DNA from: Bradyrhizobium sp. CCGB01
Lineage (GTDB): Bacteria; Pseudomonadota; Alphaproteobacteria; Rhizobiales; Xanthobacteraceae
Assembly (NCBI RefSeq): GCF_024199795.1
Contig: NZ_JANADK010000001.1
Location: forward strand, 4,960,001-5,024,000
Direction of reading: 5' to 3'
Length of the DNA: 64,000 nt
The translations under genes and the position numbers were made by a program. Shown here piece after piece: positions 54,803-63,389 of this stretch. Every line of letters starts with the position of its first letter. Position 1 is the stretch's first letter. The notes beneath the pieces are model-generated. The model saw only the letters and a program-made list of their open reading frames with translations. It ran no database searches and was not told the origin of the DNA.

Positions 54803-54995
54803 TCAACAAGCTTCTGAATTTCCAGCATAAATTCGATTGCAGCGCGAGCTCCATAGAGCGCGTCAGCGAGGTCTGCCGCCCCTTCCACACCGGGTTTGCC
54901 CGGGGCTTGGCGGCAACCCGCGATTCAGGCCCGCTGGCATAGAGTTCGCATCAGCGAAGTGATGCATTCCCCAACGATCGAGCGCTGGAGAGCAC

Positions 54996-55142
54996 GTGAG
55001 CGAAATCGTCCGATTTGTCCCGAAATCCGAGCTGGAGCGGGCTCGCCTCATTCGCGAGGCCCGCGCGATCTATGACAGCATCTTCCCGCCGGCCGCACCC
55101 GACCGGGCGCCGCAGGACGGCGAGGATCGCGTCAAGACGTGA
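54996..55142 (+). CDS. Small conserved hypothetical protein
   Basis: A 48-residue ORF starting GTG: MSEIVRFVPKSELERARLIR, then EARAIYDSIFPPAAPD and a polar tail. GGAG lies 8 bases before the start. The start pattern (SEIVRFVPKSELERARLI) resembles short conserved proteins of Bradyrhizobium as I recall them; function unknown. It is convergent with the next small gene across a hairpin. Confidence 0.65.
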   Translation: MSEIVRFVPKSELERARLIREARAIYDSIFPPAAPDRAPQDGEDRVKT

Positions 55143-55191
55143 TCGCGGTGCGCCGGGGTTCGGCGCAGGGACAATAGCAAGGCCCTATAGC

Positions 55192-55217
55192 AAGACGCCC
55201 GCGAGGCGGGCGCTTGG
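55192..55217. terminator. Bidirectional hairpin between convergent small genes
   Basis: CGCCCGC (55196-55202) and GCGGGCG (55206-55212) form a perfect stem with a GAG loop, flanked by AAG/CTT. On the plus strand TTGGTTTC follows, on the minus strand TCTTGC. Position between two convergent stops supports a terminator. Confidence 0.55.
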
Positions 55218-55236
55218 TTTCAAGGTGAAAGTGGCC

Positions 55237-55431
55237 TCAGCAGGCCGCGTACCAACCGTCCGGAAACGGCAGGAGGGGCCAGGCGCCCTCATTGTCATTG
55301 GCGGCCTTGGGCGTTGCGGCGTACGACCACGAGCGGGGCACGAATTCCTCCTCCGGCAAGGACGCGAAGTCTTCATTGACCATGGCGTCCCGGACGGCAT
55401 CCAGCAGCAAGTTGAATTCGGCTTCGCTCAT
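55237..55431 (-). CDS. Small hypothetical protein
   Basis: A 64-residue acidic protein: MSEAEFNLLLDAVRDAMVNE, then DFASLPEEEFVPRSWSY and a C-terminal WPLLPFPDGWYAAC with a terminal cysteine. GAGGGTGCG immediately before the ATG is a good ribosome-binding site. No domain recognised; the N-terminal half is helical. Function unknown. Confidence 0.65.
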   Translation of the reverse strand: MSEAEFNLLLDAVRDAMVNEDFASLPEEEFVPRSWSYAATPKAANDNEGAWPLLPFPDGWYAAC

Positions 55432-55704
55432 CGCACCCTCGCAGATCGCGGATGGCGCAATGTCGCAAAGCCGGTTTGTTACCCGATTGAGCGGATCGTT
55501 CGCATTTTAACGATCCGGCGATCGGGTCCCGTTTGGTTAGCGATTTCTAAAAAGCCCCCCAGAAATCCCCTCGGGAACCTATGGTCCCGCTGGCCGGCCC
55601 CAATGTGAAAGAGATCACATTCCCCGGGATTTATTTCTCCTACCCCTTTGACCAGCACCGGCCAGCAAGGGCCGGGGGCGGGCAGGGCAAACAGGAGGCT
55701 AGTC

Positions 55705-55968
55705 ATGAAGGCGAGGTTCTTGCGGTTTGCGGGTGTGACGAGCCGGGCGCGCCGCGCCTCGACGGTCGGGCTGTTCCTGGCCCTGTTTGCGACCGCCGCC
55801 AACGCCCAGCAGGGAACGCCGGAGCAGCGCCGGGCCTGCACGCCCGACGTCTACCGGCTCTGCGCCGGCGAGATTCCCAACGTCCGCGCCATCACGGCCT
55901 GCCTGCGGCGTAACCGGCCAAGCTTGAGCGAGGCTTGCCGCACCGTGTTCGACCAGGCCGGCGGCTGA
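55705..55968 (+). CDS. Exported cysteine-rich repeat protein
   Basis: An 87-residue protein with an exported N-terminus (hydrophobic STVGLFLALFATAANAQ, cleavage after ANA) and a compact Cys-rich module: RRACTPDVYRLCAGEIPNVR, TACLRRNRP, SEACRTVF. The four-cysteine spacing recalls the Cys-rich repeat of Golgi GLG1-type domains found in small bacterial periplasmic proteins. The ATG follows AGGAGG. The function is not known to me. Confidence 0.75.
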   Translation: MKARFLRFAGVTSRARRASTVGLFLALFATAANAQQGTPEQRRACTPDVYRLCAGEIPNVRAITACLRRNRPSLSEACRTVFDQAGG

Positions 55969-56399
55969 CATACCGGACCTGTGGGTTTGTGCGCAGCAAG
56001 TGGCTCGTGCGGGCTCGCGAATCCGGCATAGTCGGCCTGTGGATATGCTGCGGACAGGCTGTGGAGTGCTGTGGATACCGGCCGCAGATGCGTCGGCCTA
56101 GCGGCGTATCTCCGTCAGCAAACGTCATATCTCTGTCAAGTAACGACACCAGGTGATTCTCGGATCGCGCAGATTGCCGCGAGAGACGAGACTATTTGGT
56201 TCTCCCGAATTCGGATTCCCGCACCGGCTGCACTCCGTGCCACGAACAGTTTTTGTGCAGCCGCTTGCCCAAATCGCGGGCCCCCTCCATCCAATTTTTT
56301 GTACGCCCGCGGACAAGCTTTCCCCGACGCACTCCACCTAGGCTCGCTCCCGAGATCTGGAACATGGCCCATGCCATGGCAATTCAAAGGAGCGGGACG
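55969..56399. other. Intergenic region upstream of the amide operon
   Basis: About 430 bases. At 56036-56078 the motif CTGTGGA occurs three times (TGTGGATA twice), resembling incomplete DnaA boxes. A long open frame from 56196 into the binding-protein gene exists, but the export signal begins only at 56400, so this stretch is treated as leader. A TGGCCC...TGGCA sequence near 56365 resembles a sigma-54 site with wrong spacing. Confidence 0.35.
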
Positions 56400-57314
56400 A
56401 TGGAGAGACGGGTATTGCCCCAGGCGCGGGGGATGTCGCGCGCGTTGCCATGGCGCAAGATCGCGCTCGGCGCCACCGTTGCCTTCGGCTTCGTCGCCGC
56501 AGCACCGCTAAGCGCACAGGCCGCAGCGCCTGCGACCTGTGCCGCGCTCCAGGACAAATATCCGGACTGGAAGGGCAAGACCCTCGTCAACGCCATCAAC
56601 CCGCACACGCCGGGCTATGAGACCATCGATCCGAAGGATCCCAGTAAGTATATCGGCTTCGACATCGATCTCGGCGAAGCCATCGGCGAATGCCTCGGCT
56701 TCAAGCTGACCTACAAGCCGGTGACGTTCGCGGCTCTCCTGACCACGCTCGCCGCGGGACAAGCCGACATCGTCATCTCCGACATCTACGCCACCAAGGA
56801 GCGCGCCAAGGCCGCCGACTTCATCACCTATTCAAAGGTGTTCGACGGCGTGCTGGTCGCCAAGGGCAATCCGAAGGGCATCAACGGCATCAACATGTCG
56901 ATGTGCGGCGCGGCGGCCGCCGAGAACACCGGCTATGTCGAAGTGCCCCTGATCCAGGCGCTGATCCCGGAATGCAAGAAGGCGGGCAAGGCCGAGCCGA
57001 CCATCCAGCTCTATGACAACAACGCCAACTGCATCCAGGCGATCCTCGCCGGCCGCGCCGACACCTATGTCAACGACGTCAACACCGTCGACAGCGCCGT
57101 AAAAGCCTATCCGGACAAGCTGGAGAAGGCGATCGCGGTGACGATCCCGTATTCGGTCGGCATCGCCGTTCCCAAGGACAAGCCGAAATTCCGCGACGCC
57201 GTGATGGCCGCGCTGATCGAGGTGCAGAAGGCCGGCACGCACATGGAGCTTCTGAAGAAGCACGGGCTCGATGTGAACAACTTCAAGGAGCCCGACATTC
57301 TGACGGCTGACTGA
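56400..57314 (+). CDS. Polar amino acid/amide ABC transporter, substrate-binding protein
   Basis: A 304-residue periplasmic receptor with signal sequence (basic MERRVLPQARGMSRAL, hydrophobic core, LSAQA cleavage) and the type 2 binding fold: GFDIDLGEAIGECLGFKL, FAALLTTLAAGQADIVISDI and VGIAVPKDKPKFRDAV. ATG 56400 has AAAGGAGCGGG in front. It is the first gene of an operon in which a fused permease-ATPase and two acetamidase-fold genes follow, so the ligand may be an amide or amino acid derivative. Confidence 0.88.
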   Translation: MERRVLPQARGMSRALPWRKIALGATVAFGFVAAAPLSAQAAAPATCAALQDKYPDWKGKTLVNAINPHTPGYETIDPKDPSKYIGFDIDLGEAIGECLGFKLTYKPVTFAALLTTLAAGQADIVISDIYATKERAKAADFITYSKVFDGVLVAKGNPKGINGINMSMCGAAAAENTGYVEVPLIQALIPECKKAGKAEPTIQLYDNNANCIQAILAGRADTYVNDVNTVDSAVKAYPDKLEKAIAVTIPYSVGIAVPKDKPKFRDAVMAALIEVQKAGTHMELLKKHGLDVNNFKEPDILTAD

Positions 57315-58936
57315 TGTCGCTGTTCCTCCACTATTTGAGCATGCCGTATCTGCTCGAGGGCATCGAGCTCACCCTCGAGGTGACCGCCCTCGGGCTCGGC
57401 GGCGGATTGATCCTCGGATTGATCCTTGCCGGCATGCAGCTCTCGCGCTTCTGGCTCCTGGCGGCGATCGCCAGGGCCTATACCGTGATCTTCCGCGGCA
57501 CGCCGCTGATCCTCCAGATGGTGTTCGCCTACGACGCGCTGCCGCATATCGGCATCAAGCTGCCGGCCGTGCTGGCGGCCGGTCTCGCGCTCGCCTGCAA
57601 CGAGGCGCCGTTCATCGCGGAGATGCTGCGCGCCGGCGTGCTCGGCGTCGACCGCGGGCAGGTCACGGCCGGCCAGGCGCTCGGCATGACGCCCCGGATC
57701 CTGATGTGGCGGGTGATCGCGCCGCAGGCGATCCGCACCATGATCCCGGCCTTCGGCAACGAGGCCGTCAGCGCGCTGAAGAATTCCTCGCTCGCGTCCG
57801 TCGTCGCGGTCCAGGAGCTGACCTTGCGCTCGACCCAGCTGGCGTCATCGACCTTCGACTTCTTCTCGATCTTCTTCGCCTCGGGCCTGCTCTATCTCGT
57901 GCTGACTTTCGCCATCAGCGTCATTCAGCTGTTCGTCGAATGGCTGCTCGATCTTGATCGCGCCAAGGGCCGCCAGCGCAAGCTCGCGGATTATCTGCCC
58001 TGGCGCCGCGTCGACCTCGGCACAAAGCTCGAACTTGCCGAGGTGACGGCGAATGATCCGGAGCCAGTGCAGGCCGAGCCCGTTGCAACGCCGCCGCTAG
58101 CGCTAACGCGTGAGGAGCGCGCCCGCCGCGCCGCGACGATCGCGCGCAACAACATCGCGGTCGAAACGAAGGACCTCGCCAAGAGCTACGGCCCGCAAAA
58201 GGTACTCGACGGCCTCGACCTGACGGTGCGCGTCGGCGAGGTGGTAGCGCTGCTCGGTCCCAGCGGCTCCGGCAAGAGCACGCTGCTCCGCTGCATCAAC
58301 CATCTCGAAAGCTGGGAGGCCGGCGCCGTGCGCGTCGGCGGACGACGCCTCGGCTTCGGCGAGAACGGCAAGCCGCTATCGCCCCGCGACCTCGCCAATG
58401 AGCGCGCCAGCGTCGGCGTCGGCATGGTGTTCCAGCAGTTCAATCTGTTCGCCCATTTGTCGGCGAAGGAGAACATCGCCGGTCCCTTGCGCTGGGTCCA
58501 CGGCATGACTCGGGTAGATGCGGACCGACGCGCTGCAGAGCTGCTAGATCGTGTCGGGCTGTCGCATCGCGCCGACGCGTTGCCGCGTCATCTCTCCGGC
58601 GGCCAGCAGCAGCGCGTCGCCATTGCCCGCGCACTCGCGCCGAACCCGAGCGTGCTGCTGCTGGACGAGCCAACCTCGGCGCTAGATCCCGAACTCGTCA
58701 ACGAGGTCCTTGAGGTGATCCGTCGCCTCGCGATCGACGACGGCCTCACCATGATCATCTCGACGCATCAGATCCGCTTCGCCGACGAAGTGGCCGACCG
58801 CGTCGCATTCCTGAGCGGCGGCGCGATCATCGAGGAGGGGCCGGCGCACGAGGTGCTCTCCAATCCACGCAATCCGCTGACGGCACGTTTCCTCAGCGTG
58901 ATGGAAGCCGACAAGACTCCGGAGGCGGTGCGATGA
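57314..58936 (+). CDS. Fused amino acid/amide ABC transporter permease and ATP-binding protein
   Basis: A 540-residue natural fusion. Residues about 1-215 form a polar amino acid permease domain (five hydrophobic segments, EAA loop [20 protein letters not shown]). A charged linker (about 216-280) joins an ABC ATPase with Walker [10 protein letters not shown] (315-323), signature LSGGQQQ (427-433) and Walker B VLLLDEP (447-453), H-loop STHQ. Such single-chain permease-ATPases are less common than separate genes; dimerisation gives two of each. The start overlaps the receptor stop by one base (TGATG). An 18-codon ORF links it to the amidase. Confidence 0.9.
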   Translation: MSLFLHYLSMPYLLEGIELTLEVTALGLGGGLILGLILAGMQLSRFWLLAAIARAYTVIFRGTPLILQMVFAYDALPHIGIKLPAVLAAGLALACNEAPFIAEMLRAGVLGVDRGQVTAGQALGMTPRILMWRVIAPQAIRTMIPAFGNEAVSALKNSSLASVVAVQELTLRSTQLASSTFDFFSIFFASGLLYLVLTFAISVIQLFVEWLLDLDRAKGRQRKLADYLPWRRVDLGTKLELAEVTANDPEPVQAEPVATPPLALTREERARRAATIARNNIAVETKDLAKSYGPQKVLDGLDLTVRVGEVVALLGPSGSGKSTLLRCINHLESWEAGAVRVGGRRLGFGENGKPLSPRDLANERASVGVGMVFQQFNLFAHLSAKENIAGPLRWVHGMTRVDADRRAAELLDRVGLSHRADALPRHLSGGQQQRVAIARALAPNPSVLLLDEPTSALDPELVNEVLEVIRRLAIDDGLTMIISTHQIRFADEVADRVAFLSGGAIIEEGPAHEVLSNPRNPLTARFLSVMEADKTPEAVR

Positions 58937-58989
58937 GCGCTGTCTCCACCAGGTTCAAGACCGCGTTCCCCGAAGAGGCCATCTCATGA
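58933..58989 (+). CDS. Possible 18-residue linking ORF between transporter and amidase
   Basis: [18 protein letters not shown]. Its ATG overlaps the transporter stop as ATGA and its TGA overlaps the amidase start as ATGA, so it bridges both genes exactly. This layout would allow translational coupling across the gap. No ribosome-binding site of its own is needed; whether the peptide itself has a function is unknown. Confidence 0.4.
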   Translation: MSAVSTRFKTAFPEEAIS

Positions 58990-60227
58990 AGCATTTCACG
59001 CTGCCGGTTTCGCCAAAGACCGTCCACTGGGGCTACTTCTCCAAGAAGGTGGCTCCGGCCCTGACGCTGCGCTCCGGGGATCGCGCCACCATCGAGACGC
59101 TCACCCATCACGCCAATGACGATTACGAACGCATGATCCAGGGCGATCCCGGTGCCGAGAGCGTGTTCCAGTGGACCCGCGAACACAAGGCGGTGGCGCG
59201 GCGCGGCTCGGGCCCGACGGAAGGTCCTTTCATCCGCGGCGCAGGTGAGGGGGTCGGCGTGCATCTCCTCACTGGTCCCGTGGCGATCGAGGGCGCCGAG
59301 CCCGGCGACATTCTCGAAGTGCGCATCCTCGACGTCCGGCCGCGGCCGAGCTGCAGTGCCTGCCATGCCGGCCGCTGCTTCGGCTCCAACGTCGCGGCGA
59401 ACTGGGGCTTTCACTATCACGATCTGATCGAGGAGCCGAAGCCGCGCGAGGTCGTCACCATCTTCGAACTCGACACCTCGGGCGAGCCCTATGCGAAGGC
59501 GGTCTACAATTACGTCTGGACGCCGCAGACCGACCCCGACGGCATCGTGCATCCGACCATCGATTATCCCGGCGTCCGCGTCGATCACGCCACCATCAGG
59601 AAGCGCGAGAACATTCTCGCAAGCGTCAAGGTGCCGGCGCGTCTGCATTTCGGCACCATGGGGCTCGCGCCTTCCGAGGCCGACTTCGTCAGCTCGATCC
59701 CGCCGAGCTATACCGGCGGCAACATCGACGACTGGCGTATCGGCAAGGGCGCGCGGATGTTCTATCCGGTCGCGGTTCCCGGCGCCTATTTCTCGGTCGG
59801 CGATCCCCATGCCGCGCAAGGCGACAGCGAGCTCGGCGGCACCGCGATCGAGACCTCGCTGACCGGCGATTTCGAGTTCATCCTGCACAAGAAAGCTGAT
59901 CTAGCCGGCACCAATCTGGAGGGCCTCGACCATCCGATGCTGGAGACCGATCAGGCCTGGTCGTTCTACGGCTTCACCTATCCGAACTATCTCGCCGCGC
60001 TCGGGGCCGACGCACAAACCGAGATTGCCAACCACTCGAGCCTCGACCGTGCGATGCGCGATGCGTTCAGAAAGCTCCGGCGGTTCCTGATGACCGTGCA
60101 CGGCCTCAGCGAGGACGAGGCGATCTCGCTTCTGTCGGTCGGCGCCGATTTCGGCGTCACCCAGGTGGTCGACGCCAACTGGGGCGTCCACGGCACGATC
60201 CGCAAGAACATTTTCCGGTGCGACTAA
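58986..60227 (+). CDS. Acetamidase/formamidase family protein
   Basis: A 413-residue FmdA/AmdA-family hydrolase that releases ammonia from short amides such as formamide or acetamide. GPFIRGAGEGVGVHLLTGPV and FGSNVAANWGFHYHD are family landmarks; Cys123, Cys126 and Cys131 lie in SCSACHAGRC and could bind metal. The C-terminal part (SLLSVGADFGVTQVVDANWG) is also conserved. It follows a transporter and precedes a paralogous domain fused to an AraC regulator, so the operon takes up and hydrolyses an amide. Confidence 0.9.
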   Translation: MKHFTLPVSPKTVHWGYFSKKVAPALTLRSGDRATIETLTHHANDDYERMIQGDPGAESVFQWTREHKAVARRGSGPTEGPFIRGAGEGVGVHLLTGPVAIEGAEPGDILEVRILDVRPRPSCSACHAGRCFGSNVAANWGFHYHDLIEEPKPREVVTIFELDTSGEPYAKAVYNYVWTPQTDPDGIVHPTIDYPGVRVDHATIRKRENILASVKVPARLHFGTMGLAPSEADFVSSIPPSYTGGNIDDWRIGKGARMFYPVAVPGAYFSVGDPHAAQGDSELGGTAIETSLTGDFEFILHKKADLAGTNLEGLDHPMLETDQAWSFYGFTYPNYLAALGADAQTEIANHSSLDRAMRDAFRKLRRFLMTVHGLSEDEAISLLSVGADFGVTQVVDANWGVHGTIRKNIFRCD

Positions 60228-60361
60228 TGCATTGATGCGTATTTGATATTCGGGATGAACGCGTGAGGGAGAACCCGCATCTGCAGCCCGTCGCTGCGAC
60301 GGATGACCGCGTGCGTCTGGCACAGAGGTTGCTTCGATCGACCGCAATCTGGGTTGATCCG

Positions 60362-62695
60362 ATGAGCTTCCGTCCCTTCACGAGCGAGTCCTACGCGCAA
60401 GACGACCGCCCCGAAGCCTGGCGGGACGTGCTGGCTGCGGTCGGCTTGCAGCCGGCTGGCGGCCACAGCTTCTTCGACGGTCACGCGACGGCATCGCATC
60501 GCCACGCCGCGGGCGTTGCGCTGACGCGCATGGCCGCAGGCGCGCAAACCGTTGGCCCTCGTGCGCACGGGAATGAAGACCTTCCAATCGCGCTGATGCC
60601 GGTAGAGGACGGCATGGTGCTCAAGAGCGCCGGCGGCCATCGCATCGTTCCTGTCGGCCATCTCGTGCTGCTGCCGCGTAGCGGCGACTGGAGCATCGTG
60701 TTCCAGCGCGACATGCGCGCAATCGTGCTGTCAGTCACCTCGGAAGCGCTGCACGGACGCCTCTCGGGCAAGCCGCGCCTCGGTGAGCCCCGCGTCGTTT
60801 CGCCGAGTGGTTTTGCCGACGTGTTCGCGCGCCTGCTCGATGCGACCGCGCGCACGCTGGACAGCTTGAGCGACGCCGAATGGAATTCGATCGCGCAGTC
60901 GCTGGTTGATCTGCTCCTGACGCTTGCACATCAACTGGCAGCTTCGGCTTCCGATGCCGGATCGAGCGCGACGCAGGCCGCGCTGCTGCACCGGATCTGC
61001 CAGACCATCGAGCGCCGCCTCGACGATCCCGATCTGGTGCCGGCGCGCGTCGCGCAGGCTGAGGGGATCTCCGAGCGCTACTTGCAAAAGCTGTTCGAGA
61101 CGGTCGGCGACAACTTTACTCACTACGTTCGCGAGCGGCGGCTTCAGCGCGCCTGGGCCGATTTGTCCAATCCGACCGAGGCGCATCGCTCGATCTCCGA
61201 AATCGCCTATGCCTACGGCTTTGGCGATTCCGCACATTTCAGCCGTGCCTTCCGCCATCGCTTCGGCTTGCCGCCGCGCGAGTTTCGCCAGCAGGAGGCA
61301 GAGCGGGCGACCGCACAGCACGGCATTGCCGGCCAGCGCGGCTGGCCTCAGGAGGCGCTGGCACAGCTTCGTGCGTACCAGACGGGTACGGAAACACGCG
61401 GCGCCGTCATGCGCGCCGACGCAGAAGGACCGGCAACAGCAGAACGCAGGCACCATCACCTCCCGGTCGAGGCCAGCCGCGTGCATTGGGGCTATTTCAG
61501 CCGCTCATTGCCGCCGCAGATCGAGATCGCCTCGGGCGACACCATCACCATCGAAACGCTGACACAGCACGCCTCCGACGCTCCGGACTTGATGATCGCT
61601 GGCGATGCCGGCGCGGAAAGCGTGTTCGGCTGGAGCAGGGACAAGAAGAACGTTGATCGCCGTGGCGCAGGGCCAATGGATGCCAGCGTGTTCGGCCGTG
61701 GTGCAGGCGAGGGGTTTGGCGTTCACATCTGCACGGGACCCGTGGCGGTGAAGGATGCCCAGCCCGGGGACGTGCTGGAGGTCCGCATCCTCGACATCGT
61801 GCCGCGGGCGAGCCGGCATCCGAACCACGCGGGCCGCGTCTTCGGCTCGTCGGTCGCAGCTTGGTGGGGTTATCACTACAACGAGTTTCTCGGCGGTCCG
61901 AAGCCGCGCGAGATCGTCACGATCTACGAGATTTTTGACGACCCCGAAGAGCCGCACGCCCGTGCGCTGTATTCCTATCGCTGGGAGCCGCAGACCGATC
62001 CATTCGGCGTCGTGCACAGCACTTACGACTATCCAGGTGTCCCGGTCGCACCGGCCACGATCAAGCGCCGGCATGCCGTGCTCGACGGCGTCCGTATTCC
62101 GCTGCGGCCGCATTTCGGCGTCATCGCGGTCGCGCCGCGCGAGGTCGATTTCGTCGACTCCGTGCCGCCATCCTATTTCGGCGGTAATCTCGACAATTGG
62201 CGGCTGGGGAAGGGGTCCACCGTCTATCTTCCGGTCTCGGTGCCTGGCGCGCTGCTGTCGGTCGGCGACTCCCACGCAACGCAGGGCGACGGCGAACTCA
62301 GCGGCACCGCGATCGAATGCTCGATGACCGGCACGTTCGAAGTCATCCTGCACAAGAAGGCCGATCTCGCCGGCCGGCCGTTTGCCGATCTATCCTATCC
62401 CCTGATCGAGACCGAGACCGACTGGGTGCTGACCGGCTTCAGCCACCCCAACTACCTCGCCGAGTTCGGCGCGCAAGGCCAGAGCGAGGTCTACGCAAAA
62501 TCATCGCTCGACCTCGCCATGAAGGATGCGTTCCGCAAGATGCGGCGCTTCCTGATGAACGTGAGGGGCCTCAGCGAGGACGAGGCCATCGCGCTGATGT
62601 CGGCCGCGGTCGATTTCGGCGTCACTCAGGTCGTCGACGGCAATTGGGGGGTGCACGCCATCCTCAGCAAGCGCCTGTTTCAGGACGCGCCTTAA
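60362..62695 (+). CDS. AraC-type regulator fused to an acetamidase/formamidase-fold domain
   Basis: About 777 residues. Residues 1-200 form an AraC-type N-terminal sensor (RPFTSESYAQDDRPEAWRDV, then the VPVGHLVLLPRSGDWSIVF beta domain); about 205-310 is a typical double helix-turn-helix (ARVAQAEGISERYLQKLFET and ISEIAYAYGFGDSAHFSRAF). After a linker, from about 365 to the end, comes a complete FmdA/AmdA-like domain (VEASRVHWGYFSRSLPPQIE, GRGAGEGFGVHICTGPV). The three cysteines of the neighbouring amidase are Arg, Asn and Val here. Start ATG 60362 matches the AraC family; a GTG at 60263 in frame adds 33 residues. The protein may sense amides with its enzyme domain and regulate the operon. Confidence 0.85.
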   Translation: MSFRPFTSESYAQDDRPEAWRDVLAAVGLQPAGGHSFFDGHATASHRHAAGVALTRMAAGAQTVGPRAHGNEDLPIALMPVEDGMVLKSAGGHRIVPVGHLVLLPRSGDWSIVFQRDMRAIVLSVTSEALHGRLSGKPRLGEPRVVSPSGFADVFARLLDATARTLDSLSDAEWNSIAQSLVDLLLTLAHQLAASASDAGSSATQAALLHRICQTIERRLDDPDLVPARVAQAEGISERYLQKLFETVGDNFTHYVRERRLQRAWADLSNPTEAHRSISEIAYAYGFGDSAHFSRAFRHRFGLPPREFRQQEAERATAQHGIAGQRGWPQEALAQLRAYQTGTETRGAVMRADAEGPATAERRHHHLPVEASRVHWGYFSRSLPPQIEIASGDTITIETLTQHASDAPDLMIAGDAGAESVFGWSRDKKNVDRRGAGPMDASVFGRGAGEGFGVHICTGPVAVKDAQPGDVLEVRILDIVPRASRHPNHAGRVFGSSVAAWWGYHYNEFLGGPKPREIVTIYEIFDDPEEPHARALYSYRWEPQTDPFGVVHSTYDYPGVPVAPATIKRRHAVLDGVRIPLRPHFGVIAVAPREVDFVDSVPPSYFGGNLDNWRLGKGSTVYLPVSVPGALLSVGDSHATQGDGELSGTAIECSMTGTFEVILHKKADLAGRPFADLSYPLIETETDWVLTGFSHPNYLAEFGAQGQSEVYAKSSLDLAMKDAFRKMRRFLMNVRGLSEDEAIALMSAAVDFGVTQVVDGNWGVHAILSKRLFQDAP

Positions 62696-62709
62696 CAAGG
62701 ATAGCTCAG

Positions 62710-63093
62710 GTGAAATTCCACATGATCAGCGGCGGACCGAAGCCGGTCGCGCCCTTCAGCCACGCCGTCGAGACCGATGGCTTTGTCTTCGTCACCGGCC
62801 AGATGCCGGATACGCCGCAAACGCCGGGCGTGCTGCCCGACGGCATCGTCGCGCAGACTTGTGCGGTGATGGCGAATTTGAAGGTGGTTCTGGCCGGTCT
62901 CGATCTCGGCCTTGAGCACGTCGTGATGACAAGGATTTATCTCACGCGTTTCAAGGAAGACTACGCCGCGATGAACGAGACCTACCGCAGCTTCTTTCCA
63001 CCGGACAGCCTGCCGGCCCGCACCTGCGTCGGTGTCACCGGGCTCGCCTACGACGCGCTGATCGAGATCGATCTGGTGTGCCGGCGGCCATGA
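62710..63093 (+). CDS. RidA/YjgF family enamine/imine deaminase
   Basis: A 127-residue Rid-family protein: PFSHAVETDGFVFVTGQMPD, a conserved GLDLGLEHVVMTRIYLT and Arg104 in LPARTCVGV, the residue that binds the substrate carboxylate in active RidA. It deaminates reactive 2-aminoacrylate-type imines or, in operons like this, intermediates of amide or amine catabolism. GTG 62710 follows AAGGATAG by about 6 bases; ATG 62722 is an alternative. It is the last gene of the amide operon and ends just before a palindromic repeat. Confidence 0.9.
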   Translation: MKFHMISGGPKPVAPFSHAVETDGFVFVTGQMPDTPQTPGVLPDGIVAQTCAVMANLKVVLAGLDLGLEHVVMTRIYLTRFKEDYAAMNETYRSFFPPDSLPARTCVGVTGLAYDALIEIDLVCRRP

Positions 63094-63100
63094 GAGCAGC

Positions 63101-63186
63101 GTAGGGCGGATTAGCGAACGTAATCCGCCACGTCCTCGCCGCGGAGGTGAATGCGGCGGATTACGCCTTCGGTTAATCCGCCCTAC
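63101..63186. repeat. Palindromic intergenic repeat, copy 3
   Basis: Begins GTAGGGCGGATTAGCG and ends GGTTAATCCGCCCTAC. The outer arms are inverted copies, and an inner GGCGGATTACG.../...CGTAATCCGCC pair gives a second hairpin. It lies 7 bases after the ridA stop. It shares end sequences with copies 1 and 2. Confidence 0.8.
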
Positions 63187-63366
63187 GGCCCCTCATGTTC
63201 CCATGTCGGCGCGAACTTTCCGTAAAATTGCAACCCGCGCGTGCAAGAAGTCTTGATCGGCGGTGATCTAGAGGTGATGGCGCGCCTTGAACGCGGCCCC
63301 GGGCGACAGCGACTAATCCAACAGAGTGCCCAAGGATCAGTGGAACGTGATCGAGCTTCCTCTTCT

Positions 63367-63389
63367 TAAAGCACCAAAATGGTGCTTTA
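63367..63389. promoter_or_regulatory. Perfect palindrome upstream of the last gene, possible operator
   Basis: TAAAGCACCA (63367-63376) and TGGTGCTTTA (63380-63389) are perfect inverted arms around AAA, and the arm TGCTTT occurs once more at 63391-63396. The core GCACC-N5-GGTGC matches the half sites known for NtrC. It ends 9 bases before the ATG, a place where a bound protein would block expression, so autoregulation by the following gene is an alternative. Confidence 0.55.

Noticed and set aside
56364..56384. Sigma-54-like TGGCCC...TGGCA element in front of the amide receptor gene
   Set aside because: The distance between the GG and GC elements is 11 rather than 10 bases, and the -12 element is not TTGC.
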